64,000 nucleotides of DNA, taken from NCBI GenBank assembly GCA_902729315.2, contig LR746265.1, forward strand, positions 131,501 to 195,500, given 5' to 3'. The stretch comes from Spirodela intermedia. Lineage: Eukaryota; Streptophyta; Magnoliopsida; Alismatales; Araceae. Position numbers and translations under genes: made by a program. Positions 1-12,507 of this stretch are shown here, in pieces (positions within the stretch are counted from its first letter, which is position 1; the number at the start of each line of letters is the position of its first letter). The notes under the pieces are model-generated. The model was not told where the DNA came from, made no database searches, and saw nothing but the letters and a program-made list of their open reading frames with translations.

Positions 1-2870
1 GGGAACGCCGTCCCGCATCGTCGCCGCTCTCACTTGTCTCCAGTTCGCCTTCGCGATGTACGCCACCTTCCTCCTCTACTACATGAGCCCCTCGGTGGAC
101 CTGCGGCCGAAGCCCGAGTTCTCCTGGGCGACCAACATCGTCCAGCACTGGAAGCAGATGGTCCTGCCGGGCTTCCAGGGGACCGCCGCGGTACTGACCC
201 CCGAGGAGGCCTGCGAGCACGAGCAGATTGACTTCGTGCAGAAGAAATCCGACGACGCGGTGATGATCGGGTTCAAGAGGTATCTCTACGACGAGGTGCT
301 GGATTTCCAGAGGAGGACTTTGGGCTCCGAGACTCTGGCGGAGCTCATGGCCATGAAGTCCAAGTGGAAGAGAGGCGGGCCCGACGTCCCCAAGATCACC
401 GTCATCTTGAACCATTTCAAGAGGAAGACCCTCTGCTCTCAGCTCGACTCTCTGCTTCACCAGACGGTTCCCTTCCACAACGTGTGGGTGCTCTCCTTCG
501 GGAGCCCCAACGAGCTCTCCCTCAGGAAGATCGTCGAGAGCTACAACAACTCGAAGATCAGCTTCGTCAGCTCGAGCTACGACTTCAAGTATTACGGCAG
601 ATTCCAGATGGCATTGCAGTCGGAGGCGGACTTCATCTACATCCTCGACGACGACATGATCCCCGGCAGGAGGATGCTGGAGATCCTGTCCCATGCGGGC
701 GGCACCGACAAGTACAGGAACTCCGTTCTGGGAAGCATCGGGAGGATCCTGCCGTTCAGGCAGAAGGATTTCTCCTTCCCCAGCTACAGGAAGTTCCGAT
801 CCAAGGAGGCCGGTCTTTACCTTCCCGACCCCGCCTACGACATCACCGTCGACAGGGTGGTGCAGGTGGACTTCCTCTCCAGCTCGTGGTTCCTCTCCGC
901 CGATCTCGTGAAGACCTTGTTCGTGGAGACGCCCTTCACGTGGATGACCGGAGAAGACCTCCACCTGAGGTGAGCTCGCCGTACCCTTTTTCTTCTCCCT
1001 GTTGTTAAACCTCGTCCCCGAGGCCCTGCGCTCTGCTCTGACTGGAGACGGGGGTGGCTCTTCTTCGTTGTGGCACAGCTACCAGCTTCAGAAGTACAGG
1101 GGCGCGGGGTCCTTCGTGTTGCCCGTGGACCCGAGCGACAAAGAGACGTGGGGGGACAGTGAGCACCGTCTCGCCTACGTGTCGGAAACGACCGTCATCT
1201 TCAAGGATATTGTCCAGGTTAGGGACGACCAGTGGTGGCGCGCTCTCTCCACTGGCTACATCACTCAGTGGGCCGCGATGAACCCCCAGAAGATCGACGC
1301 CCTCTTCTACGCCCACTCCATCGACGAGGTCAGGGCCCTCGCCCCCCTCCTGGAGAAGTTCCGCACCACCGTGGGGAAGAAGGCCTACATCGCCGTCTCC
1401 GGTGGCGGGTACTGCCCCTGCGAGGACGCCGCCGTGGTGCTTAAGTGGCCTAGAGGGGTGTGCAAGGAGAGGAGGTTCAAGATCTTCGACCTGGGCGCTG
1501 GAGCCATCTCGGGGATTTCCAACTCAGAGGTGCCCCTGCTTCAGACCGTATACTCCAGCGTCAAGGGGCTGCTGAAGATCCACAACCCCAGCCTGCTGAT
1601 CACCGTCGACGACCTCGATCCCAGCGTGAGAAGCGCTCTGAAGACGGCCGCAGAGGGCAGCGAGAACGGCACAATCTTTGTCGCTCTGCCCAGGACCGCT
1701 GTGCCCAAGGCCCTCTGGATGGCGGACCTGAGGTCGACCGCACTGGCGAGTAAGAAATGAACGCCCCCCCTCCCCCCACCCCGGTTCCTCCCATCCCATC
1801 CCACGACTCGTTGTTCGAAGCTGACGGCCTGATCTCGATTCATTGCTGCAGACTGGAACAAGATGAGGATCTCGGTGAACATAATCACGCAGAACCGGGT
1901 GAACTCCCTTCAGAGGCTCCTCCGGTCCCTCGACGGCGCCTTCTACCTCGGAGACGAGATCCCCGTAAGCTTCAACATGGACAGCATGGTAGACGAGGCG
2001 ACCCTCAACTTGGTGGGCTCCTTCAACTGGACGCGGGGGCCCAAGCTCATCCGGCGGCGCGTGATTCAGGGCGGGCTCATCCGCGCGGTGAGCGAGAGCT
2101 GGTACCCGTCTTCCGACGACGACTTCGGGGTCCTTCTGGAGGACGACATCGAGGTCTCGCCCTACTACTATATGTGGATCAAGTACGCCCTCCTGGCCTA
2201 CCACTACGACCCCCAGGTGTCCCTCCCGGAGCTCGCCTCCATCTCCCTCTACACGCCGCGGCTCGTCGAGGTGGTGAAGGAGCGGCCCAAGTGGAACCCC
2301 ACCGAGTTCTTCCGGAACATCCACCCCAACATGCCGTACCTGCACCAACTCCCCTGCAGCTGGGGTGCCGTCTTCTTCCCCAAGCAGTGGCGAGAGTTCT
2401 ACGCCTACATGAACTCCCGGTTCACGGACGACGCCAAGGAGAACCCCGTCCAGATACCCAAGTCCCGGACCAACGGGTGGCAGGCCTCCTGGAAGAAGTT
2501 CCTCATCGACATGATGTACCTCAGGGGCTACGTGAGCCTCTTCCCCAACTTCCCCAACCAGGCGAGCTTCTCGACCAACCACATGGAGCCCGGGGCCCAC
2601 ATCAGCGCCAAGGACAACGTCGTCAAGCACAACAAGGACGACTTCGAGGTGCCGCTGCTGGGGGACGACTTCACCAGGCTCCTCCCGGGGGGGAAGCTGC
2701 CGCCGGCCGCCAAGCTCCCCGTGCTCAACCTGTTCAACCAGCCCATGTCCCTCAAGGCGCTCAAGTCCGCGGGCGCCAAACTCGGCCAGGACGTCATCAC
2801 CTGCAGCGCCGCCGAGATCGTCCAAGCAGACGGCTCGACCGGCTTGCCCAAGAACTGCTCCGCCTTCTAG
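1..2870 (+). CDS. Glycosyltransferase-like membrane protein, 5' partial (GT family 2-like, plant-specific)
   Basis: Three exons are seen: 1-969 (reading frame starts at base 2), 1079-1749 and 1852-2870, ending in TAG. Both introns are about 100 bp, GT-AG, and the frame is kept across them. The first codons encode a hydrophobic stretch (roughly visible residues 6-28, containing FAMYATFLLYYM), likely a signal anchor, so the true start lies left of the window. Exon 1 then has a GT2-like start (ITVILNHFKRKTL) and an acidic motif YILDDDMIPG. Exon 3 opens a second, similar unit (MRISVNIITQNR) with VLLEDDIEVSPYYY. The layout matches Arabidopsis proteins annotated as glycosyltransferase family 2 (At5g60700/At5g12260 type), as I remember them. 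A role as a Golgi or ER type II enzyme is inference; donor and acceptor are unknown. Codons are strongly GC-rich, which creates long antisense open frames that I consider shadows. No frameshift is seen. Confidence 0.85.
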
Positions 2871-4221
2871 TCTAGGCCTCCTTCCTCCAACCGCGATGAT
2901 TTGTTCCCATACGGCTTTTTCTTACGTGTATTGATTTCCCGGCCAGATCGCCGAGTGCGCTTCTCTTCCTTCTTCTCTCTTTGCGGTGGGAGCCGTGATA
3001 ATCACGCTCCCCAGCCGCCGTCTCCAGGACAGCCCACGTCAATTTCAGCGCATTACAATCTTGAACTGGTTGTTAATCTGTTCATTCATTCCTTAGAAGT
3101 AGATAGGGGCCGGGACCAAATGTGGCGCCGAAAAATGGCATGACCGCATGAAGGCGGCGCGGGACCAACGTCGGCCAGGACTTTGGAAACTTGGACCTCT
3201 TGACTAAAACCACGCGAACAAATACGTCACCACTATCTGACGATATATTTGCATAATATTAGTTCTTCTAAAAGGTTCTGGAGTGTTTGGTGGCATCGAT
3301 GCCCATGTCATGAATATCTGCATGGGCTGTGGCTGGCAGCTAGGCATGCTGACTCCTTGACTGGTCGTCGAGTGGACGGGTGGGCGGCGACCGCCGGCTC
3401 TATCCTTACAATCGGGAGCGCGAACAATAACAGGCCAATCTTGAGAGCGAGCGAGAGTGAGAGAGAATCAGATAGGGGAATCCCCGGGTCTGTCGTAGTG
3501 AAAGGAGTCGGTCTGTCACCGGGGGCCTACCGAAGACCAGACAAAGTAGAAATTCTTCCTAATTTCTTTCCATTTTTCTGAGAAGACAGCAGAAAACCGA
3601 TGGGAGAGCGGAACGTTCCGAGAAAGGAAACCGAGAGAATTGGAAAAAATTCCTAGCCCCATGCCTTCGTCACGTCTGGCAAAATCTTCTGGCGCACTTG
3701 ACTTTTTCCGTCAACGTCGTCAGCTTTCTCGGAGGACCGGTATCTTCCATCTCAGAAGACGAGTCGCCAAACACTCTTCGTTTTCCTTCGTTTGCTGGCT
3801 TTCTCCCGCCTCGTTTCCGGTCGCTGCGATGCCTCATTCCCTCTCATTCTCGAGTTCGATCCACGGTCCGGCGAGCTCCTCCGGCGACTAGGCTCCTGCT
3901 TCCTGTACGCTCTTCGCACAAGGTGTGCCGTCGTCGCTAGTCTTGATGCTTACCCCATAAACGAGGGCACCAATGGGCCCCAGCATGCAAAACGAATCAC
4001 AAGGCTTTTCCACTAACGTTGCGGATATTTCCAAGTTTGATTGTCGATCTCCTGCTTTGTCTCTCATCTTCCTCTATATGCATTTCGACGAAGATGTTCA
4101 TTTCATCCCCACGCCGAAAGGGTGAGGTGGGCCGACTAAGGCTTGGCTTCCTCTTCTTTCTCGTGCACTGACAAGATCCATCTTTGACGTACACGAGGAC
4201 TCGGTGCTTGACTGATTGGAG
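2871..4221. other. Intergenic, 3' of the glycosyltransferase gene
   Basis: No coding exon, RNA gene or mobile element was recognised. The first 300 bases are presumably the 3' UTR and terminator of the upstream gene. Base composition is mixed, falling to AT-rich at the border of the copia element. Short open frames here show no family motif. Confidence 0.5.
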
Positions 4222-4226
4222 ATATA

Positions 4227-4513
4227 TGTGATGAACCTCAATGGGTATACCTAAGATCGCCATTAATGGGGAACAATGACAAATAACCTTGGATATTTCC
4301 CCACAATCAAAGCTTCGGATCATATTGATGGAGTTTCCACATGAGGCTGGAAGAATTATATGCTATGTCATGTTGAAAACCCTAGCCAAAATAACATTTA
4401 TATAACGCACTTCATAATTATGATATTTATTTTTTAAATATCACTTAATATTCTATATTATATTTATATTTAATATGCGGGTTAAAGTCACTCAATAGAT
4501 TTTGTGTTCAACA
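4227..4513 (-). repeat. 3' LTR of the old copia element (left copy)
   Basis: It aligns along its length with 9976-10258, sharing for example the blocks GACAAATAACCTTGGATATT and CTTAATATTCTATATTATAT with scattered substitutions elsewhere. It is the 3' LTR because the element is on the minus strand. The start could instead be 4229; 4227 gives the better target-site duplication. Confidence 0.85.
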
Positions 4514-5588
4514 ATCTCTCACTTGACTTTATCTAACTTCTTTGATATTAGATAGTCATGTGGAGTGACCACAATTTCAAACTCTCAAGAATAATAACTT
4601 ATATTTGATGATAAACATTACTCATGACAGTGATACGCCATTAAAGACGTGTCCCTTCTGTGCATTAGGATACTCATAATTAATGTTAAAACCAAACACC
4701 TAATTTGATATAAAATTGTATGAATGACCTTATAATGTCATGACAAAAGAACCTTAAGTCTCATTCCCTTTATTTTATCGAATGATAAACAATAGTTCAT
4801 AATGAACTAGCACATAAAGATCAAACTAAAAGTGATACCACATAATGCATCAATGTCTGAATAAAACCCAAGGCACGTGCTGAAAGTAATTGATTAAACT
4901 CATATTATAGACATGTCCACTATAGGTACCAGGTGAAAGTGACTTCCCAAAAGGGTCAACTAACATAAAATCAGTTCTCATATGTTTAAGAGACACCGTT
5001 GATCTTTGATTCTTTCTTTCACAATCAAGACTTGACCTTCATGTGTTTGCATTCACTCGAGATCTTGTTGTTGTTGGAGAATTTAATCGTAACTTTATTA
5101 TCACAACACAACTATATTAGGTTTTAGTATGAAGTCTGCAACTCTCAAATGTGTAATGAAGTTAATTATCCATATAATTCTATAGATGTGTGGAAATAAG
5201 TTATATACTTAGCTTCCATCATAAATATTGTAACTATCTTTTATCTGGTACTAGACCATGAAATAGCGCCACCAACAAAATATTTGGTCAAATGTAGACT
5301 TTATAATATCTAAACATTTACCAAAATCTAAGTTAGAGAATCCAATGACCTCCAATTAATTTATTCATCTATATGTGAGCATTAAATCCTTAGTTCTTTG
5401 CAAATACTACATAACCTTATTTGCAACTTATCATGACATGATACTTTGATCACTTTAATAACTTCTCAAATATCTAATTATAAATATTAAATTAGGTCAT
5501 GTACATATTTGTGCATAATTGAGATAACCAACTACCACAACATAAAGTTTTTCTTCATTGCAAGTCTCTCTACATCCGAATGAGGACC

Positions 5589-5860
5589 TTACAACTTCAT
5601 TAGTTTATTACCCTTGACAATATGGGTTTTACTAGGAGAATAATTTTTCATTGAGAACCTTTTCATCATATTTGATATGTAAGACTTTTGAGATGGCTTA
5701 AGTATGTCCACAAACCTATCACAATGATTCTCTATCCTAATTACATAATGAGCCCCACTAATGTCTTTCATATTAAATTTTTCAGATATGAAATCCTTAT
5801 TTTCTTTTCACAATTAAAATTTGAATTAGCAAGTAAAATATCATCTATAAATAGTATTCA
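5589..5860 (-). pseudogene. Copia reverse transcriptase remnant
   Basis: The minus strand encodes motifs of the copia RT C-terminal half: SQKSYISNMMKRFSMKN and, just upstream in transcription (about 5828-5854), LFIDDILLA, which corresponds to the catalytic YVDD box with both aspartates kept. One open stretch of 60 codons survives (5589-5771); it is disconnected from the FIDD region by stops. It is part of the pol gene of the 4222-10263 element and is not expected to be functional. Confidence 0.8.
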
Positions 5861-5970
5861 TTCACTCTCGATTTCCTTTAGTTATATATATTGATCAATA
5901 TTTTTCTTTAAGCCAAAGTTCATAATATCACTAAATTTGAAATATCCTTATATGGAAGTCTACTTTAGTC

Positions 5971-6008
<38 letters not shown>
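5971..6008. repeat. (AT)n(GT)n microsatellite
   Basis: About 13 AT units pass directly into about six GT units, inside the decayed copia pol region. Confidence 0.95.
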
Positions 6009-8059
6009 TATTTACATTTAACCTCAAATCTTTGAAGAAGTTGTATGTACACTTACTACTTTAACTCTAAATATGAGTAACTAGGGCCATGACTATCCTT
6101 AATGAGTCATTGGATGAAACAAGAAAAAAAATCTCTTAATAATTAATGCCCTCTATTTGTGTGAAATCCTTTGTCATAATTATGGTTTTATATCATTCAA
6201 TTGAACCATCGGGATTTAATTTGGTCTTATAGACCCATTTATAACAAACTGATTTCTTTCTAGAAGCTAAGTTAATGATTTCTTATAGCTGGTTGTGATA
6301 TATCAAGATAAGCCTATCCTTCATAGCTTGTAATCAATGATACCTTGAGAGATTGTAATGGAGTCATTTGTCACTTGACCCATATTTTCACCAGATAGAT
6401 GAAATAACTTCTCCTTTGTCATCTTGATCTTCTTAGGTTAACTTCTTGTCCTTTATGTAGATCTTAAGCAATTAAATACTCATGATCTGATTGTTCATGT
6501 GATTGTTCCTGAGTTGGTATACTTCTTAAATGTTGTCCCTTATTGGGATAACATATAGTAAGTATACCTTTGTCTCTTAAGTGGAAAGAGCATCACTAAC
6601 CTCAATGAGAACCTAATGAACTATAATGGAGTCTTTCTCAAACTCTTCAAAAATAAAATCATAAAGAATACTCTCACTAATACAATCATCTTCTAAGAAG
6701 ACAATTCAATCAATTTTAACTATCCTTGTAGTTTGTGTAAAATAATAAGATTTACAATATCTTGGCCACTTTAAATAGCCCATGAATTAACCACTAACTA
6801 TCTCTAAATCTAGAAATTTCTCACATGAGTTATAAAGTTTAACTTCAGTTGGACATCCTCAAATGTGTATGTAGCCTAAAAATGGTTTTTTTCTTAGTCG
6901 ATAACACTCATTAGGAGTTCTCCTTATAAACTTAGTTTGAACCCTATTTAGATTATTCACAATTGTCTTTAAAGCTTCTTCCCACATTGAGGTTGGTTAT
7001 ATCGAGTGGCTCATCGTGACCCTAATAATTTTTTTAAGCATCATATTTCATCTTTCAACAACCTCACCCTTGTTGGATTTGCTTGACATTTTGAATTAAA
7101 GTATTATTTCATTTTTCTTTAAAAATAGCATAAATTATCTCTATATTTGTCTATTCTTAATGCACCTATCATAGTATCTATCACCTCTATCAAATATAAC
7201 TAAATAAGTTTTCTTAATTATTTATCTTCCTCTAATTTAAAATCCTTAAACATATTAAGGACTTTAAATTTGTTATGAATGAGGTAAAGATACATATACT
7301 TAGAGTAGTCATCAATAAAGGTAACAAAATACTTTTAGTCTGTAAAATATAGTTCAAAAAGTCCACATACATCATAATGAATCAAATGTAATGTATTTTC
7401 GTATTTTGTGATATTTTCTTATATGTGTCAGTTGTTTTGACTTTTATAGAATCAACACACATTTAAAGATCAGTGAAATCTAAGGATCTTGAAAAACATT
7501 CTTCACTAAATTCTCCACCCTCTTTTGAGATATGTGTCACAATCTTTTATGTCATAAAATTTCAAAAGTTACTTCTAAATCTTTAACTATGTTTCTTTTG
7601 TTAGAATAAATAATAAAAATAATAGATTCTAAAGAAGAAACACTAAGCTTAAATAAACCATTGATAATAATTGTTCCAACGAAAATATTCTCTTTCATTC
7701 AAGACATTTAAGATGTGTCAATAAAAATGCTTATAATTATCTTTAACTAACTTAGTAACAAATATTGAGCTCCTCTAGAATGATTGAATATAAAATTCAT
7801 CCTTCAAAATCAATATCTCCTTTGAGTCCAAAGTGATTATACAGTCTTCCATCAACTTTACATGTGAACGCAACTAATTACCTGAAACAACAAATTATTC
7901 ACACTCAATTGGAGGTTGTATTATCAAAAACCCCTTCAAAATGATTGAGGTATATACAATGGCACATGAATCAATCCATCAAGTCATGCGAGGAACATAA
8001 GTTAAATTTGATTGATGATTTGTCATGAAAACAAAACTACCTGATTATGCTTGATCAAT

Positions 8060-8500
8060 CATTCCTTATGCTCTATGTAATGCTTCTTCAAATGATCAAG
8101 TTTCTTGTAGAAGAAACACTTGACCTTAGAGCTGAGTTTTCGGGCCACATCTAATTTGTTTTTTTTATTTTATAGATTCCTTAGCCTTTTGTCATTTGGA
8201 TCTCTAATTCCTTACTCTATTAGTTGCTAGATTCACATAATTCATCTTGTCCATAAAACTAGCAACTTGTCACTCTTCCTCCTGAATACACTTGATCATG
8301 AGTTCATTGATTGACTATTCATCATTGTGTGTTGTAGGAGACCTTAAAGAAGTCAAATTTAATGAGTAGTGTCTAGAAGATGAAATTAACCAAAAATATT
8401 TCTGAAATAGTGATCTTCAAGTCATTCATTTTTTCAATAATGTCATGCATGCCCATTATATACTCATGTATCTTTCTCTTTCCTATTTAGTGCATAGAGG
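8060..8500 (-). pseudogene. Copia gag remnant with damaged zinc knuckle
   Basis: The minus strand shows, in order, a UBN2-type gag stretch (HEYIMGMHDIIEKMNDLK, then SEIFLVNFI), a frame-shifted segment ending SINELMIKCIQEEE, and a zinc-knuckle relic CFFYKKLDHLKKHY. The relic keeps the spacing of a CX2CX4HX4C knuckle, but the second and fourth cysteines are tyrosines. Stops and small indels separate the pieces. Order and orientation agree with the element's LTRs and primer-binding site. Confidence 0.75.
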
Positions 8501-9552
8501 CAAACCTTTGTATGAAGACATTTACTTCAGCTTTACTAGAAGACATGACCTCTAATGGCTCCAAGTACATGTTGCAACATGAATACTAGAGACAACTTGC
8601 TTGGCCTCATTTTTCATAAAAGATTTTTACATCTACATTACCTTATTGAGTGAGTGCAGGAGTAAGCACTTGAAAGTATAGATCAAATTCCATTATACGC
8701 AAATGAAATAATAGTGATTCTTTACATTCTAAGAAATTTACAGCATTTAACATTGACACTCTAATAACATTTCTTTTACATGAAAGAAAGTATACCACAC
8801 TTATAGCAACCTTTATATTTAACAAAAAGATCATTATATCTCTATGTAAGTAGATGAAACAATATAACATTTTTGAATGAACATAAAACTAATAATGTTT
8901 ACATAAAAGTCTATGAAATATTGTACCATTGGGTACTTGAATACTCTATATTTCATATGTAAAAATACAACTATTTCACCCATTTAGATACAAGCATAAC
9001 AATCCCACATGGGTGAGTAATGTTAATCACATTCATTCAAATGTAAAGTCGAATGCCATCCTTGATTATATATAAATCTACTTTATATAATTAAAATAAA
9101 TAACCATTCTTCCTTGGTGTCACGGAGGTGGGAATCCAAGTTGCCCAGGTTAAATGTCAAATTACATGGCATTCAATATACTAAAATTGGACTGAATTGA
9201 TCAATGTTTATCTTTGTAGTCCAATATATAACATGCGGTCCTAAATCATTTCAGTTATCTAACTAGCATAAAGTTACTAATCACATGGATGAGACAACAA
9301 AAATGCATATTATTGAATGATAACTGCATAATCCACATTATCTTTTAACATACTTTAGCAAAATAAAGCATAAGATAAGTGCTAAATAGTAATCATTTTA
9401 AACAATTTTCAAATTTCTACAATTAAAGCATGCAGCTATTATAATGAAATATAGAAAATAAAAAAATTCATGTAAACTCGTAAAAAAGAGATAAAATTTT
9501 AGTATAAAAGTTCAAACTCTATATTTCATATTGCTATATAATTGTTTTTAAT

Positions 9553-9940
9553 TTCGGTCACACGGGAAGTGCAGGGATATCGTTGACGCGGCGTCTAGAA
9601 ACTACCGCCAGTGCGGCGCCCAGGAGGCACCACGACCGCGGCGTCCAGTCTCCTAAACGTACGCCACCGCGGGGCGTCAGGAGCCGCCGCCAACGTGGTG
9701 CCCGAGAGGCGCTGCAACCGTGGCGTCAGCCTCCCTGACCTTCGTCGCTCAGGGGGGTCCGGAAATGTGCCCATGCGACACCCACTCCCGGTGCAGCCTC
9801 CGGGAGATGCCACTAACGCGACATCTTGGAGGCACAGCTAATGCGGTGTCTCCTTCCCAAGCTATGCCCGGCCTGTCCGGGAGGTGTCAATGCCTACACA
9901 TGGAGGGTGCCATGGAGTGTGCCCATAAGCCAGCGACAGA
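9553..9940. repeat. GC-rich degenerate tandem repeat in the copia 5' leader
   Basis: Against a strongly AT-rich element this block is strongly GC-rich. It is built from diverged units of about 24-27 bp around a core like GCGGCGTC followed by GGAGGC and CACC (for example near 9588, 9612, 9640 and 9670). It lies between the primer-binding site and gag, so it occupies the 5' leader of the element's transcript. Open frames on both strands here come from the composition and show no protein family. Confidence 0.65.
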
Positions 9941-9960
9941 AAAAAAAAGACGTAAAAAAA

Positions 9961-9975
9961 CCCGTTCTTATACCA
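9961..9975 (-). other. Primer-binding site of the old copia element
   Basis: The minus strand reads TGGTATAAGAACGGG directly after the 5' LTR. This resembles TGGTATCAGAGC, the plant copia primer site complementary to initiator tRNA-Met. The match is imperfect, as expected in a decayed copy. It fixes the element's direction. Confidence 0.7.
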
Positions 9976-10258
9976 GTTGATGAACCTCAATGGGCATACC
10001 TGAGATCTTCATTAATGTTGAACGATGACAAATAACCTTGGATATTTCCTCATGATTAGAGCTTTACTCTTATGGATGGAGTTCCTACAGGGAGCTGGAA
10101 GAATTATATGTTGTCGTCTTAAAAACACTTGCCGGAATAACCTTTATATAGCACACTCCATACTTGTGCTATTCATTCCTTAAATACCACTTAATATTCT
10201 ATATTATATTTATATCTAATAAGTTGGTCAAAGTCATTCAATAGAGTTGACTCCAACA
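9976..10258 (-). repeat. 5' LTR of the old copia element (right copy)
   Basis: Direct-repeat partner of 4227-4513. On the minus strand it begins TGTTGGAGTC, a common copia LTR start, and ends next to the primer-binding site. The inner edge is 9976 or 9978. Confidence 0.85.
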
Positions 10259-10263
10259 ATATA

Positions 10264-12180
10264 TTTTACCATAAAACCTCTCTCATCCATATTTAGGTTA
10301 AGATCATTCTCATGGATTGAATTTTTATTTTCTTCTGGTTGGGATGTGAGAATCCAATTTGGGGCTTGTTTGGTTTCCCCGAAATAGGATTCGTTTTTTT
10401 CATTAATCCATTCATCATTTATTCACATTACATTTCTAATGTATTGGGCATTTCTGATATGGAGGATGTATATAAAAAAAAATTCTGAAAAAGATATTCT
10501 ACTGTGCTCTATGGGATGGTTTAAGCAGAGCTAAAGGCATATCATCTGTTTATGTGAATCTCTAGAAACTGGTATTGTGGCCGCCAAGATCAACGATAAG
10601 CTGTAACTAAGAAGTTCATATGGCCTAGAGTTTTCCAAAAAGTTGGGCTTGATCTGCTTTCTGGGTAATTGAAGCTGGCTTCATGTTTTGACTGGGAAAA
10701 CTACGGCACGATGGGGATGATATCTCGCAGGTCTATCATTATCTTTTTCTTTACCAGTCAATCTCCCCGTCAAGCTTCAATCCCACAAATTTCTAAGCTT
10801 TTTTCCCATCAATTTACAGTGCACTCCTAAAGAAGTCTAGCGAAAGCACCAGGCCTATCTTAACTATTATCGTGGGAGCTTTTTCTTTGTATTTTTTGTA
10901 AGAGCTTCTATCTCCAGGACATGTGATTGCATGCTCTTGGATGGATCCACAGTCTTTAAATTCTCGTGCTCTCCTTAATCCTTGACCAAAGCTTAAATTT
11001 GCAGTTCAACTTGTCCCGCCCATTTTCTGTCCAATATCAACATGGAGATTATTGACGGCATAAGATCCTCTGTGTTTGACCACCCCTCGGCACGTCCCGT
11101 CTCATGCTTCTCTTCTAGCTGGTGGGGTTCTTATGGAAACAAAAGGATTACATATACTTTATTCTGGCTTGCCCATGAGCTTCCATGCATATTGGCCCGG
11201 GATGGTGATTCATTCAAGCTTTTGACTTTTAATTCCCATCTGCTCTTCATTGGTTCACATGCACCTCAAATGTACCATTTATACCCTAAATAAGGCACAC
11301 ATTTTAGCTTGTGATTTTTGAAGTTCCCTCGCGGCTTCATGCTTCCAGGCCTCTGCGGCACAAAATCCTCGTGGTGTTGAGTTACTACCGCTGTGGATTG
11401 GTGTGTCTTAGTCTTATCTCTTATTGCGAAGATTATGGGGTGAGACTGATGAGGTACTGTATTGATCACGCCTAACCTTGATTCAAACAGTGAAATAAAA
11501 CCCCCGCATTTTTATCCGTGGAGCCGTCTGTTCGCCACCCTTCCCTCCCATCTGTGGGTGGAATTATAACCGATATCTCTAAGTTAGACGAGGGGTGGGT
11601 ATTCACTACAGATATGGTACGTCGGAGGCACCACGGATAAATCTTGTTCTGGTATTTATTTTGGCCAAGAAAAAAGTTTTCTGAGTTCTTGTCGAGAACC
11701 GTTATTCTGTTGGATAATCAATTCCATCCTTCCAATTTTTCTTTCCCCCTACAGGGCATCACTCTCCGACCAAAGTAACTAGTCGCATTCACAGTTGGGT
11801 ACGCGCAGAGGGAGAATATCAACATGGCGGTAAAGAAGGTGACTTTGGAGCTCCTCAAACAAGTCTTGACTATCCTGAAAAAAAATGCTTCATTTGAATT
11901 GGTTTCTCTCCAGTTTTGGAAGAGTTTCACGATCATGCTCTTCCATTACGATGGACGGGCGAGAAAGTGGGACCAATTCGAGTGGTCAAAGCACGGAGTT
12001 CATGTCAGCGTGAGTAGACAAACAAAATGGTCGGTATCTATTTTACTCCCGACCACTTCAGACGCCATTTTCTGGCCTTGAAATACTCCACCGGCCGTCG
12101 TTGCGATGCCCGGCATCATCGTCATCCTCATCGATTGTCAGGTGGTACGCGAAGCGATTCTTGCACCCAGATGTTGTCGC
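10264..12180. other. Intergenic between two copia elements
   Basis: I recognise no gene. Short open frames, such as 11042-11293 (+) and 11824-12081 (+), show no family motif or convincing splice context. This could be old decayed repeat or the flank of a lost gene. Confidence 0.4.
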
Positions 12181-12499
12181 TGTTAGAAACTCGTCAGAGA
12201 GACGACGGCAGTTAAGACGTCGCCGGCGAGATCACCTCACGAGTTACAAGAAAAACCCAGCAGGAGGAACAAGGAAGACTATCTCACTACTATGAAAAAC
12301 TCTTACAGCCCTCTTTAAATAAGAAAACAAAGGAGAAAGAAATAACCGTAAGAAATAACTAATTTGCTAATAACGCGCATCATGCAGAAAATTCTGCATT
12401 ACCGCTTTGTGCGTTGACGTGTTCACGTCAACGCACTTCTCACATAACCGCACTATGCCGTTATGCGAGGGGCCACGTGCAAGGCTCCCGTTCACAACA
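12181..12499 (-). repeat. 3' LTR of the younger copia element
   Basis: On the minus strand it begins TGTTGTGAACGGGAGCC and ends GAGTTTCTAACA. It contains a TATA-like CTTATTTAAAGAGG. The polypurine tract adjoins its 5' edge. It matches 17524-17879 as an inverted repeat, roughly 80% alike by eye, with the other copy longer. Confidence 0.85.
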
Positions 12500-12507
12500 A
12501 TCTCCTC

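Larger units (their letters stand above)
4222..10263 (-). mobile_element. Decayed Ty1/copia LTR retrotransposon with both LTRs
   Basis: Two direct repeats of about 285 bp (4227-4513 and about 9976-10258) bracket an AT-rich interior. Read on the minus strand each LTR begins TGTTG and ends near CA. A primer-binding-site-like sequence lies just inside the right LTR, and a purine-rich tract (AAGTGAGAGAT on the minus strand, 4514-4524) lies just inside the left LTR, so the element runs right to left. ATATA at 4222-4226 and at 10259-10263 is a perfect candidate 5-bp target duplication. Minus-strand remnants of gag (about 8060-8500) and reverse transcriptase (5589-5854) appear in the expected order for copia. 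All frames are broken by stops and frameshifts, and the LTRs have clearly diverged, so it is old and immobile. Confidence 0.85.

Noticed and set aside
1524-2825. Long antisense open frame opposite the glycosyltransferase exons
   Set aside because: It follows from the GC-rich third positions of the real gene, contains low-complexity Gly/Val/Leu text without any family motif, and crosses a true intron.
9595-9980. Open frames in the GC-rich copia leader block
   Set aside because: They occur in several frames on both strands of a degenerate tandem repeat and match no protein family.
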